Shown piece after piece: positions 51,031 through 60,309 of a DNA stretch of 64,000 bases. This DNA comes from Acidobacteriota bacterium. GTDB taxonomy: Bacteria > Acidobacteriota > UBA6911. Position 1 is the stretch's first letter, and each line of letters starts with the position of its first letter. Where the stretch lies: the NCBI GenBank assembly GCA_016929335.1, contig JAFGIY010000003.1, positions 1 to 64,000 on the forward strand, read 5' to 3'. The notes beneath the pieces were generated by a model. That model saw nothing but the letters and a program-made list of their open reading frames with translations, was not told the DNA's origin and searched no databases. The position numbers and the translations under genes are program-made.

Positions 51031-52500
51031 CTATATGCGTTTCAGCGCTTCCGCGAAACCGATAGAATACTCGTGTCCGGGAAGAATGCTCTCGAAGAGT
51101 CGGGGAGCCAGGCGCATTGTCTGTTCGAAAGTAAGACAAAACTCCATGGTGCGGAATTTTTCCCGGAATTCGGCGATTTCGGCAGCTAAATTCTTATTCT
51201 GCAGCACGATACCAGAGACAAAACGGGCGAGGCCGTCAAAATCACTCTCTTTCATGCCGAATCTCGTCATTTCCTGAACGCCCATCCGGATGCCGCTGGG
51301 ATGATAGAAGGTCGCATCGCCCGGCAATGCCTGGTAATTGGTGATGATGTTATTCGCTTCCAGACGCGATGCGATCTCCTTTGCGTCTCCAAAAGCGTTT
51401 ACACGGATAATTACCTGATGCGTATGGGTATATCCATCCGCTTCGCCGCCTTCTACGGGGATGCCGTAAGTCGCGCAGGAGCGCGCAAAGGCGCGTGCAT
51501 TCGACAGCACCTGGGTTTGATAGGAATTCTTGAACGCGTTCATTTCAATGGTAGCGGCAAGCATCGCCAGCTGTGTGCCCAGATGATGATTGCTCGTAGA
51601 TCCGGGGAATGTGCGGGCCACAATTTCGTTCCATAATCTGCGGAAAGGAGCATCATCCGGTATTCTGGAGGCTATGATGCCCCGCTGCGGGCCCCAGAAT
51701 GTTTTGTGCGTCGAGCCTGTGACGATCTCCGCCCCTTCTGCCAGCGGCTCCTGGAAATGCGATCCCAGGATACCCAGGACGTGGGCCGCATCATACATCA
51801 TCAGAGGCATATAGGTCGGAGTGCCGTTCAGGTAAGTGCGAAGCTCCCGGATGGGCTCCGGATGAAGGAACATGCTTTTGCCGAACACGATCAGCGTCGG
51901 ACGATGCTTGTCCACCAGGGCAATCATTTTTTCGGCATCCATTTTGTATGGATTCTGTTCATTTTTGGGGAAATTGATTATCTGGTCTTCGGCGAAGTTG
52001 AACAATGCGCCGTAAGGTTGTGCAGAAAGGTGTCCGCCATAATTGAGATCGTTGTTCATGACGCATTTCAAACGTCCGGTCGAGCTCAGAGAAGGAAATC
52101 CCCCGGGATTGGAAGACAAGAATTTTACCAACCCTTTGAAGACGATTTCGTTGGCCATCTGGCCGCTCACGGGCCGCGTCTCCACATGATTACCGCCGAT
52201 AAATTCGGCAAATTCGGACTTCAGGCGCTGTTCCATCTGGTATATAAAATCAGCTCCCTGATAGTAATAAACCTGGTCTCCCTTGAGCGCTCCTGTTCCT
52301 TTGAGCGATTCAATCTCCTTTTTGAGAGCGGTCTTATGCTCGGCGTATCGTCCCGACGGATCGCTGATTTCGCAAAGCTTTACGAATAATGAAGGCGTGT
52401 TTTCGGAAGGGATGAGATTAAAGCACTTTCTCTGACGCCATAGGTTATTGTCTGTAATTTTATCGGCAAGCTCACTCAGTTTTTGCTCCAGTGAATTCAT
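51031..52500 (-). CDS. glyA: Serine hydroxymethyltransferase-like PLP enzyme
   Basis: 489 aa against about 415-430 for usual GlyA. FNLIPSENTPSLFV, GRYAEH, VETRPVSGQMANEIVFKGL, MYDAAHVLGILG and VTGSTHKTFWGPQRG (PLP Lys after TH) are SHMT blocks, and SGIRMGVQEMTRFGM fits the C-terminal end. An insertion at about 60-95 and an extra ~65-residue C-terminal tail are unusual. The expected reaction is serine plus THF to glycine plus methylene-THF. gcvT and gcvH nearby agree, but a different hydroxymethyl donor cannot be ruled out. Confidence 0.85.
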   Translation of the reverse strand: MNSLEQKLSELADKITDNNLWRQRKCFNLIPSENTPSLFVKLCEISDPSGRYAEHKTALKKEIESLKGTGALKGDQVYYYQGADFIYQMEQRLKSEFAEFIGGNHVETRPVSGQMANEIVFKGLVKFLSSNPGGFPSLSSTGRLKCVMNNDLNYGGHLSAQPYGALFNFAEDQIINFPKNEQNPYKMDAEKMIALVDKHRPTLIVFGKSMFLHPEPIRELRTYLNGTPTYMPLMMYDAAHVLGILGSHFQEPLAEGAEIVTGSTHKTFWGPQRGIIASRIPDDAPFRRLWNEIVARTFPGSTSNHHLGTQLAMLAATIEMNAFKNSYQTQVLSNARAFARSCATYGIPVEGGEADGYTHTHQVIIRVNAFGDAKEIASRLEANNIITNYQALPGDATFYHPSGIRMGVQEMTRFGMKESDFDGLARFVSGIVLQNKNLAAEIAEFREKFRTMEFCLTFEQTMRLAPRLFESILPGHEYSIGFAEALKRI

Positions 52501-52528
52501 CTTCTATCTCCAGTTTTAAAAATGCGGG

Positions 52529-53347
52529 CTATGGATTGGGATGCACGCCTTTAAGTTTTTCGGCCACGACGGCAATATCCGAACGGCTGGACATATCCAG
52601 GACAGCGCCCTGACAGTGCAGCACCTTGAAATGCTCATCCAGGCTGTCGATAGCAAATTGAACCGCATCTGTCAATTCCAGTTCTCCGCGCGCCGAGGGT
52701 CGGATACTCCGGCATGCGCGAAAAATCACGGGCGAAAAAACCCAACAATTCATGCTGACATATAAGGGAAGGCTCAGTTCGCGCACAACCGCCTGCGTCG
52801 GCTTTTCAAGAATCCGTTCCAGATAGCCATCCGGACTCACTTTCGCCAGGGCAAATTTCAGCACCCGGTCTTCCGGGATATTGCTCTCGGCGACCAACCG
52901 ATCACGGTCAAACAGGGCAATTCCCGCTTTTCCCACTGCTCTCATCGCGCGGAGAACGGGTACGGGATAATGGTTGTCCGAATTGATAACCAGAAACGAT
53001 TCATTTCCGACGAAAGATTTCGCTGCCAGAACGGCGTCTGCCGTTCCCAAAGGCTCCTGCTGAACGGCAAAATCAATCTGTATCCGTCTTGGTGGTGACT
53101 GGACCTGATAATAGTCCCGTATGATCTGGTGTTCGGGCCCGATGATCAGGCACACCCGGGAAAAGCCGGCATCCGCAAGCCCGCTCAATACATAATCCAG
53201 GAACGGCCGGCCTATCGGTATCATTGCTTTGATGCCCGCTCCTGCAACAGCAAGCTGATCCTTGCTTAAGGAAGCCGATTCGTCGGCCTTTCGCATCCGC
53301 GTGCCAAGCCCCCGCGCCATGATCACAGCTTTATCGATTCGATCCAT
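52529..53347 (-). CDS. Nucleotidyltransferase (sugar-1-phosphate or similar)
   Basis: 272 aa from the ATG preceded by GAGGAGTGGTGCAA. AVIMARGLGTRMRK is the nucleotide-binding loop, PIGRPFLDYVLSGLADAGFS, VQQEPLGTADAVLAA and VINSDNHYP with its metal Asp complete the fold. The A-R-G-L start instead of A-G-G-x-G is a variant. It follows the glyA-like gene on the same strand by 28 bp, so the two could share a transcript. The substrate sugar is unknown. Confidence 0.82.
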   Translation of the reverse strand: MDRIDKAVIMARGLGTRMRKADESASLSKDQLAVAGAGIKAMIPIGRPFLDYVLSGLADAGFSRVCLIIGPEHQIIRDYYQVQSPPRRIQIDFAVQQEPLGTADAVLAAKSFVGNESFLVINSDNHYPVPVLRAMRAVGKAGIALFDRDRLVAESNIPEDRVLKFALAKVSPDGYLERILEKPTQAVVRELSLPLYVSMNCWVFSPVIFRACRSIRPSARGELELTDAVQFAIDSLDEHFKVLHCQGAVLDMSSRSDIAVVAEKLKGVHPNP

Positions 53348-53420
53348 TTGCACCACTCCTCGGGCGATGATCATACAACGGAAATGGGGAAGGCATTAGC
53401 AGAAATAGCGCGTTGTTGAT

Positions 53421-53526
53421 AGAATACAGAATAGAGAATAATGGATTTCAAACGCAGCCACAGGTCGCACTGCTCCCTGATCTGATTTCCGTATTCTTTA
53501 TTCTGAGTTCTGCATTTTGCATACTG
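53421..53526. repeat. AGAATACAGAATA inverted pair
   Basis: Left 53421-53443 (AGAATACAGAATAGAGAATA) and right 53491-53526 (GTATTCTTTATTCTGAGTTC) are imperfect inverse arms made of 6-8-bp GAATA units. About 47 bp lie between. They fill the gap between two divergent genes. Confidence 0.65.
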
Positions 53527-53545
53527 ATTCCCGTTACAGGCAAAC

Positions 53546-54988
53546 ATGGAACTTGTCGCTGCAAATCCTTCGGAAACCGCAACAGGGCTGGATTTCTGGA
53601 TGGATCGTGTGCTTCAGGAGTGTGACAGGGCCCGGAATGAAATGGCCCCGGAACCTGTTCATGACCTTCGAGTAGCGTTAAGGCGCTGCAGGTCCATTGC
53701 GGATGTTTTTACGGCATTCGACTCCCATCCGGAATGGCAGCAGATGAAGAATGAAGGGAAAAAGCTTTTTGCACAGCTTGGAGCTCTTCGCGACACGCAA
53801 GTCATGCTGGAATGGATTCATCGGCTTGCCGCCGTCGAGAACGATATTCCCCTCATCCTTAATGATTTCCTTTCGAACGAGGAGGCACAGCTCAAGGAAA
53901 CCGCCTTCGAAGCACTGCAGGATTTCAGCCGGAAAAAATGGACTTCATGGGCCCGGAAGCTCTCCAGAAGAGCACAGCGAATCCCTTTGGAAGAGATGGC
54001 GCTGCGCCATCTGGCTCTCGAACGCTGGACTGAAGCATACGAGTTGCATCGTCAAGCCCTGCGAAACCGCACCCATGTTTCCTATCACCGGCTTAGAATC
54101 GGTCTTAAAAAGTTTCGATATGTTATTGAGAACTTTTTGCCGTCGCAGCATGAGTCCTGGGGTGGAGACCTGCGTCAAGTGCAGGATCTCCTGGGTGAAA
54201 TGCATGACCTTCACGTCTTGTGGCAGACCGCGATAGCTGTTAAAGCATTTCCCAATGAGGCGGTCAGGACGAATTGGCATCGGCAGATATCGGAAGCAAT
54301 CAGGATAAGGCTTGAGGGATATCGCCGGATGATGCTGGGGCAAGAGTCTCTATGGAAGGTTTGGCGTTCCGATCTTCCGGGCGCCGAGCGGATCCGCATC
54401 GCAGCCTTGTCCCGTTTGCGCGTATGGGCTTCGTTTCGAGATCCCGCCTTTGCCCACTCGGAGCAGGCGGCGAAACTTGCGCTGCAGATCTATGATGGAT
54501 TGGATTCGATGGGTTTTCTCCAAAGCATCCGGTTGCCGGAACCTCGCTTTCTGCTTGAGGCTGCTGCGTTAGCCCATGACGTTGGAAAAGACAAGGTCCA
54601 AAAGAAGCATGAAATCGCTTCCTACAAAATGATTCGCAAATTCGGATCTTCTCCGGGCTGGAGCGCCGACAGTTTGAGATGTATCGCCCTCATTGCCCGA
54701 TTCCATCGCGGGGCCCTGCCCCGCTCCGATCAAAAAGCACTGTCTCACCTCTCCTCCGCTCAACGGGAAGCGATCATTCTGCTGGCAGGGATCCTGCGCC
54801 TTGCGAACGCATTTGACAGCCCGCATCACCGGCGAATTCGCAGACTTACGCTGAGTCAAATGGAGGATACCATTTACATCCAGGCGTCCGGCTATTTGGA
54901 AAATGACAAATCGGCGGAGAATCTGGCTGCAGCCAGACATCTGCTGGAGACTGCGTGCAGGCGCCCGATTCTGATCCGACAATCCTGA
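53546..54988 (+). CDS. CHAD domain fused to an HD-type domain
   Basis: 480 aa. Residues about 30-270 are a CHAD domain: VHDLRVALRRCRSIADVF and HRLRIGLKKFRYVIE carry the conserved His and basic helices that bind polyphosphate. The C-terminal part (about 310-450) has AAALAHDVGKDKVQ, the HD dyad, and LRCIALIARFHRGALP as in the C-terminal domain of Ppx/GppA phosphatases. This suggests a polyphosphate-linked phosphohydrolase. The fusion is a compact regulator or enzyme; the exact substrate is unknown. Confidence 0.87.
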   Translation: MELVAANPSETATGLDFWMDRVLQECDRARNEMAPEPVHDLRVALRRCRSIADVFTAFDSHPEWQQMKNEGKKLFAQLGALRDTQVMLEWIHRLAAVENDIPLILNDFLSNEEAQLKETAFEALQDFSRKKWTSWARKLSRRAQRIPLEEMALRHLALERWTEAYELHRQALRNRTHVSYHRLRIGLKKFRYVIENFLPSQHESWGGDLRQVQDLLGEMHDLHVLWQTAIAVKAFPNEAVRTNWHRQISEAIRIRLEGYRRMMLGQESLWKVWRSDLPGAERIRIAALSRLRVWASFRDPAFAHSEQAAKLALQIYDGLDSMGFLQSIRLPEPRFLLEAAALAHDVGKDKVQKKHEIASYKMIRKFGSSPGWSADSLRCIALIARFHRGALPRSDQKALSHLSSAQREAIILLAGILRLANAFDSPHHRRIRRLTLSQMEDTIYIQASGYLENDKSAENLAAARHLLETACRRPILIRQS

Positions 54989-55060
54989 CCGTGTGGGTTC
55001 CCTTCCTATAATTTCAATCGAGAACTCCCGCGGCGACAGCATGAATGCGCAAGAAGTCCG

Positions 55061-56386
55061 CTACAGGACAGGCTTTCTGCCAATACTATAGTAGATAAAG
55101 CCCAGATCCTTCATTTTGTCGGGTTCGAAGATATTTCTTCCGTCAAAAACGAGCGGGTATTTTAGTTTTGACTTCATAGAGGTGAAATCGGGATTCCGGA
55201 ACTCATTCCATTCCGTGACAATCAGCAGAGCATCGCTTCCATTCAGTGCCGCATATTCATCCTGGGCGTACTGAATGGAATCCTTGAAGTAGAATCGTGC
55301 GTTTGGCATCGCCACCGGATCATAGGCGGAAACCTTCGCGCCCAGATCCAGCAATCTTCTTATAATAGCCACCGATGGAGCTTCCCTCATATCGTCCGTA
55401 TTCGGCTTGAAAGCCAATCCCCAAACGGCCAGTTGCCTTCCCTGTATATCCTTATTGAAATGCTCGAGTATCCGTTCGACCAGCAGCAATTTCCGTGCTT
55501 GATTAAGCCGATCTACGACCGTCAGGATTTGCATTTCTGAGCCCATTTCTATGGAGGCGCGTATCAGTGCATTGACATCTTTCGGGAAGCAGGATCCTCC
55601 ATAACCTATGCCGGCAAAAAGGAACCGTTTGCCGATTCTATTGTCCGTCCCCATCCCAATCCGGACCAGGTCGACATTGGCACCCACTTTCTCACAAAGG
55701 TTCGCCAACTCATTCATATAGGTAATTCTCATTGCGAGATAGGAATTGGACGCATACTTGGTCAGCTCGGCACTTACGGGATCCATTTCAATGATCGGAT
55801 TTCCCTGGCGGACGAAGGGTTCGTATAGCGTTTTCATCTTCTCGAGTGAGGCTTTGCTGTCCGAGCCGATCACAATACGATCGGGACGCATGAAGTCTTC
55901 CAGGGCGAAACCTTCTCTCAGGAACTCAGGATTGGAAACAATATCAACGTCCGGGATCCCCCCGTTTGTGAAAATCGCTTTGACGGCCGAAGAAGTGCCA
56001 ACCGGAACAGTGCTTTTATTAACGATGACCTTATTCCTTCCGCCGCCGGACTTTTTGAGTATTGAGGCAATTTCTCCGGCTGCAGAGAAAACATAGCTCA
56101 GATCGGCGGATCCATCCTCCCCCTGAGGCGTAGGCAGGCAAAGGAAAACTATCTCCGCATTCTCTATCGCAACCGCCAAGTCGCCGGTGAAAGACAGGCG
56201 TTTCTTTGCGATATTACGATAGAAAAGAAGCTCCAGCCCCGGCTCGTAAATGGTCAGTTCAGCTTGATTCAGTTTTTCCAGTTTTGACGGGTCATTATCG
56301 ACGCAGATAACATGGTTCCCTGTTTCGGCAAAGCACGTTCCTGTAACGAGCCCGACATATCCTGTGCCGATTACTCCAATATTCAT
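55061..56386 (-). CDS. ugd: UDP-glucose/GDP-mannose dehydrogenase family
   Basis: 441 aa from the ATG after CCGGAGGCGCT. MNIGVIGTGYVGLVTGTCFA binds NAD; the catalytic Cys is in GYGGSCFPKDVNALI; VNKSTVPVGT and AVWGLAFKPNTDDMREAPS are family blocks. It oxidises UDP-glucose (or a related UDP-sugar) to the uronate for surface glycans. Symbol ugd is the likely one; a UDP-GlcNAc or GDP-mannose enzyme is possible. Confidence 0.9.
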   Translation of the reverse strand: MNIGVIGTGYVGLVTGTCFAETGNHVICVDNDPSKLEKLNQAELTIYEPGLELLFYRNIAKKRLSFTGDLAVAIENAEIVFLCLPTPQGEDGSADLSYVFSAAGEIASILKKSGGGRNKVIVNKSTVPVGTSSAVKAIFTNGGIPDVDIVSNPEFLREGFALEDFMRPDRIVIGSDSKASLEKMKTLYEPFVRQGNPIIEMDPVSAELTKYASNSYLAMRITYMNELANLCEKVGANVDLVRIGMGTDNRIGKRFLFAGIGYGGSCFPKDVNALIRASIEMGSEMQILTVVDRLNQARKLLLVERILEHFNKDIQGRQLAVWGLAFKPNTDDMREAPSVAIIRRLLDLGAKVSAYDPVAMPNARFYFKDSIQYAQDEYAALNGSDALLIVTEWNEFRNPDFTSMKSKLKYPLVFDGRNIFEPDKMKDLGFIYYSIGRKPVL

Positions 56387-56852
56387 AGCGCCTCCGGAAT
56401 TGTGAGGCTTATCATAGCGCAAACCTGCAGCGCTTGACAGCCGGGAGAGTGGCTTCGCGAGCGATTCTTGATGTCCGAAGAAAGCCCCGTCTCCGATGAA
56501 AGCTCTGCGATAACGGCCGAATCCAATCTTAGCTTGTAATGCTTTTATTGATCCGCTAAGATCAAGAAATCCGATGCCTTTGGCATTTCTGTATCAGTCG
56601 GTCGGGTAGCGGCTGCAATCGGTTGGGCACGTTTCGATACGGTTATTCGGCAGTTCCTGTGCAATGGAAAATGGAAGTCTTGCTGGGCTGCCCTATCCGC
56701 TATCGGGCCAGTTGAGGTTTAAGCACCAGCAAGGGATTCTGAAAATCGAACGGGGTTGTTTTTATCCATCTTTGAATTTTAACAGGAACTCCGGGATAGC
56801 CGGGTTTTCCTTCTTCAATTTCACTTGAGTTATCAAGACAAATAGAGGCCCT
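56387..56852. other. Gene-free stretch between ugd and the RRM gene
   Basis: 466 bp with no convincing gene and no recognised riboswitch. It has several GATAACGG- and CGGTT-like pieces (for example around 56505-56645) and an A/T-rich end before the RRM gene. It presumably contains two divergent promoters, but no clear -35/-10 pair was found. Confidence 0.5.
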
Positions 56853-57227
56853 ATGCCGAACAAGCTTTTCATTGGGAATCTGCCTTTTAACGCAACAGAT
56901 GCCGAACTAACAGATCTTTTTGCAGCGGCCGGCATCCTGATCGCAAATGTCAAGGTGATGCGCGATCAGGAGACGGGTCGTTCAAGAGGCTTTGCGTTTG
57001 TCGAGCTGGCACCTGAAGCCGACATGGAATCCGCCATTAACCAGCTGAATGGGAAAATGCTGGGAGGGCGCGCCTTGACCGTAAATGAAGCACGGGAACA
57101 AAAGCCACGAAATATCGGCGGCGGAAGCGGCGGAGGATTCGACCGCAATCGCGGCAGATTCGGCCGCCGGAACGGGCCGCGAGGCGGCGGAGGCGGCAGA
57201 GACAACCGGCAGCACAACGGCTTTTGA
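56853..57227 (+). CDS. Glycine-rich RRM RNA-binding protein
   Basis: 124 aa. One RRM: KLFIGNLPFNATDAELTDLF has RNP2, and RSRGFAFVEL has RNP1; the helix-strand pattern fits residues 3-82. The tail is Gly/Arg-rich (GGGSGGGFDRNRGRFGRR and GGGGGRDNRQ). Such RRM-Gly proteins are known in cyanobacteria and several other phyla, often cold-induced. They may act as RNA chaperones. AGAGG precedes the start. Confidence 0.93.
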   Translation: MPNKLFIGNLPFNATDAELTDLFAAAGILIANVKVMRDQETGRSRGFAFVELAPEADMESAINQLNGKMLGGRALTVNEAREQKPRNIGGGSGGGFDRNRGRFGRRNGPRGGGGGRDNRQHNGF

Positions 57228-57422
57228 TATCGAGAGCTCCGTTCCCAGAGATCTTATCCATATATCAATCTGCCCGCTGAAATGCAGGGGGGTGCAGTTG
57301 TGTTCATCCATGAATTCCTGCACTGTTCAGATCGATTTTATCCCGGATTGCACAGTCGGCCGTTCAACAGCGGTTGAGCCTTGGTCAGCCTTTCAAGTCC
57401 GGAAACAGATACCGGATTCTCA

Positions 57423-57761
57423 TCAGCAGATCGGGGGCTTGGTGTTGGGAGCCGGCGGATTTTTCATACCGATGCGGAAAAACTCTCCCGTTTCTTTTCG
57501 CTTCCAGCCCACGCGCTGGCTCAAAGGATGTTCCATTCGAATGGCGCCGGGAGACGGGCAATGAGCGACACAGCTTCCACAGAACCAGCATTCATCCGGA
57601 TATACTACGATAGGGGGTTCGCCCTTTTTCGGATTTGGCATCAATACATCTGTGCGGCACACTTCGACGCACTCCAGGCAGCCGGTACAGAGATCGCCGT
57701 CAAACAGGATTGCCTTGCATGCTGACGGCGGATTTTTTACCAGATAAGCTTTTTCTGCCAT
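57423..57761 (-). CDS. 4Fe-4S ferredoxin (AprB-like)
   Basis: 112 aa from the ATG after GGAGGTTGTGAAC. Two clusters: CTGCLECVEVCRTDV, and CWFCGSCVAHCPSPGAI; spacing like adenylyl-sulfate reductase beta subunits and partner ferredoxins. It starts 26 bp after the flavoprotein gene, so both are one operon and probably one complex: ferredoxin feeds or takes electrons from the FAD. Confidence 0.88.
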   Translation of the reverse strand: MAEKAYLVKNPPSACKAILFDGDLCTGCLECVEVCRTDVLMPNPKKGEPPIVVYPDECWFCGSCVAHCPSPGAIRMEHPLSQRVGWKRKETGEFFRIGMKNPPAPNTKPPIC

Positions 57762-57787
57762 GTTCACAACCTCCGAATACTTTGCCA

Positions 57788-59776
57788 CTATAGTTCGCAA
57801 TGCTTCCTGTAGTTTTCCTCGCAGCTTGGCGCATAGGGAGGCAGGAGCCAGTATCTCATCGGAAGCTCGCCGACTTTAACGCTGTTGTTTTCCTGCCGGA
57901 TCGTGACAATCTTGTTCCATTCCGGAGGATCCGGCTCGGGATAGTCCAAGCGCTTAAAATCCAGGAGCAGGCTGCTTGCCTTGCGGGCAAGGGATGCCTG
58001 CATAATGATCTCTCCTATCGTCATGTGCGTCTGGCATTCAAGAATCCTGCATAATTCATGTGGATTTCTGGCAAAGGCGGTCGAGGCCTCGCTTTCCCGG
58101 ATGCTGCGGATCCACCGGAGACCCATCTGCAGTATCTGTTCGCTTTTGAATTCTCCGCAATAATCCTGCATGATTCGGCACAGTCCCGCTCTCAGTTCTT
58201 TCCATCCAATTCCGTCGTTTCGCATCACCGGCGCATAAACACGAGCCTTTTCCTCGGCAACCTGTTTTCTGTCGATCAATCCCGGATTTGCGTTCCGCGC
58301 GCAGGAAGCAGCCTTTCTTCCCGCGTATCTGCCGGTAGCTGCGGCATGGGAATGAGTTCCTCCGGAATATTGCTGGCTTCCGGCGACATATAATCCTTCA
58401 ATATTGGACTTGAGGTCCCAGTCAAACACGATACCTCCGCCCCCGCCGAAGGCTCCTTCGCGCCACTGCCGCGGCCCGTACGTTTCCCATGCCGGTCCAT
58501 GGCCGTATTGTTCCGGAGGCATGACAGGCAGCTGAAGCATGTCCTTGTCGGGATCGAATCCGGCCTTGCAGTAATTTTCATATATGATGCTGCACTTCCC
58601 TTCGTTGTAGATCATCAATCCCCAGATCGCCCTTCGTTCATGCTCGGGCATGCCCGGCAGATCTGCATAGAGAGGCAGCGCATACTCGCCTTTTGCAATG
58701 CGTTCCGATAAATCCGGGATCAGAGTCGGCGCCCATATCGAGTAATCGCCCATGCGGCCATAGAGCGAAAATTTTTGGCCGGGCGCCGGGCGATATCGTT
58801 CGGAAACCGTTTTGAGCATGTTGCCGTCCCTGTCCACATACGGGATTTCCTTGCCGTTCGCGTCGACGATTGTGCAGGCGAACCATGTATTATTATGATC
58901 GCCGGTCCCATAAGGAGGATATCGGAAGAAACCGCTTGAAAGGACCCGCCCGCTTCTTTCCATTAAAGCCAGTTCAGCGCCTGCATTCCATGCCATCGCG
59001 GTGCCGTCGCCCGAGTTGTTGGGATCGTTGAAAATCGAGCCGAAGCCGGCCAATTCGGTGGAGAAAACCCATTGCCCGGCAAAGACAGACATGGAAAGGA
59101 TCGCCGTTTTAGCGTTGAAAATATAGAACTCGCCGGTCCGCACATTTACTCCCGTAGCGCCCACCAGCCGCGCTCCCTGCTTCCCTCCCTCCGTCAACAG
59201 GCTGGTCACCATGATCCGGTCGCAAATCTGCACGCCTAACCGTCTGAGTTCGTTGTAGAGAGCGACTTTGATATGGGCGCCGCCGTTGACGCGGATGCAG
59301 GTTTTGTTGACATAATCGTATGCGAACAGGAGCTTTGTTTTTCCATCCCTGAACTCCGCTCCGACGAACTGATCATCGACGTCCCGCACCTTCACTCCCA
59401 TTTTCTCCACATCCATAAGGGCGTCGTAGCTTTCATTGCATTGAATGTAGCTGGTGATTCCGTTGCCGAATTCGCCATACGAATAATCGCCGAATACCCG
59501 CACCGCTTCCATCATCTCGTCCGGCGTAACCTTGGAGCAGGGATTTGTGCAGGCGGCATGCCAGTGATCCACACCGGCTCCTCCCGAGCCGCTCCGTATG
59601 ACAGGACCCTTGTCGACCACAACAACCTTCGCTCCGCGCCTGGCGGCATGAACAGCAGCATGGCACCCGGCAATACCGCCCCCCAGGACGAGCACATCAG
59701 CACGCACCTCATTTTCTTTGCCATAGCTAACAGGATAGGGCCACGGCATTGCCTGAGCATCGTTGAGGTCGGACAT
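57788..59776 (-). CDS. FAD-dependent oxidoreductase, AprA/FrdA-like
   Basis: 662 aa. VLVLGGGIAGCHAAVHAARR binds FAD, GPVIRSGSGGAGVDHWHAA follows, and GLYVAGSQQYSGGTHSHAAA and the C-terminal helical domain match the succinate dehydrogenase/fumarate reductase/APS-reductase superfamily. It does not have the full active-site set I could assign to AprA. The next gene is the ferredoxin 57423-57761. Substrate unknown. The ribosome-binding site is AAGGAGGGAATCGCA. Confidence 0.85.
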   Translation of the reverse strand: MSDLNDAQAMPWPYPVSYGKENEVRADVLVLGGGIAGCHAAVHAARRGAKVVVVDKGPVIRSGSGGAGVDHWHAACTNPCSKVTPDEMMEAVRVFGDYSYGEFGNGITSYIQCNESYDALMDVEKMGVKVRDVDDQFVGAEFRDGKTKLLFAYDYVNKTCIRVNGGAHIKVALYNELRRLGVQICDRIMVTSLLTEGGKQGARLVGATGVNVRTGEFYIFNAKTAILSMSVFAGQWVFSTELAGFGSIFNDPNNSGDGTAMAWNAGAELALMERSGRVLSSGFFRYPPYGTGDHNNTWFACTIVDANGKEIPYVDRDGNMLKTVSERYRPAPGQKFSLYGRMGDYSIWAPTLIPDLSERIAKGEYALPLYADLPGMPEHERRAIWGLMIYNEGKCSIIYENYCKAGFDPDKDMLQLPVMPPEQYGHGPAWETYGPRQWREGAFGGGGGIVFDWDLKSNIEGLYVAGSQQYSGGTHSHAAATGRYAGRKAASCARNANPGLIDRKQVAEEKARVYAPVMRNDGIGWKELRAGLCRIMQDYCGEFKSEQILQMGLRWIRSIRESEASTAFARNPHELCRILECQTHMTIGEIIMQASLARKASSLLLDFKRLDYPEPDPPEWNKIVTIRQENNSVKVGELPMRYWLLPPYAPSCEENYRKHCEL

Positions 59777-60075
59777 TGCGATTCCCTCCTTGCGGATTTT
59801 TGGAACAGATAAAAAGCCAACTGCGGCTCAGGCAGTCACTATAGCTCAATCTTTCCCGGATCAGAAAACAAAACCGGGCGGAGATGTGCGAGCATTCGGA
59901 TCTGCAACCTATGGTTCCGGACCCGGTCAATAATCTGATCACGGAATGCAGGCAAATCCGGCTATCACAAAATGCTTGTCAAAACTGAAAGCTTTTTTAA
60001 TCTTGAAATTCTTCATGAGGGCGAAACTAACTGCATCGGTATAGCTAAAAGCCTGATCGGGTCCATCGTGCGTTT

Positions 60076-60309
60076 TTCGCTTCTCCGCCCTTCTTTGGCT
60101 TTCTGCAGGGCGCCGCTCAGCAGTCCGCCTTCCATAGGACTCCATGGAATCAGGCCGAGGCCGAATTCGCGGCATGCGGGAATCACTTCCATCTCGATGG
60201 TCCGAGTCGCCAGGTTATAGAGGCTCTGTTCCGAAACCAGTCCCATGAAGCAACGCCGCTGCGCTTCACATTGCGCCCGGGCGATGTGCCAACCGGCAAA
60301 GTTGCTGCT
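60076..60309 (-). pseudogene. Aldo/keto reductase fragment
   Basis: The minus strand has SSNFAGWHIARAQCEAQRRC, GLVSEQSLYNLATRTIEMEV and EFGLGLIPWSPMEGGLLSG, an internal part of an aldo/keto reductase (about 78 of 320 residues). Both ends are missing: upstream the frame turns into unrelated sequence exactly where the opposite-strand gene fragment begins, and downstream similarity stops near EGRRSE. Confidence 0.75.

Noticed and set aside
56387-56852. Riboswitch ahead of ugd or the RRM gene
   Set aside because: No conserved aptamer pattern could be recognised by eye in either direction.
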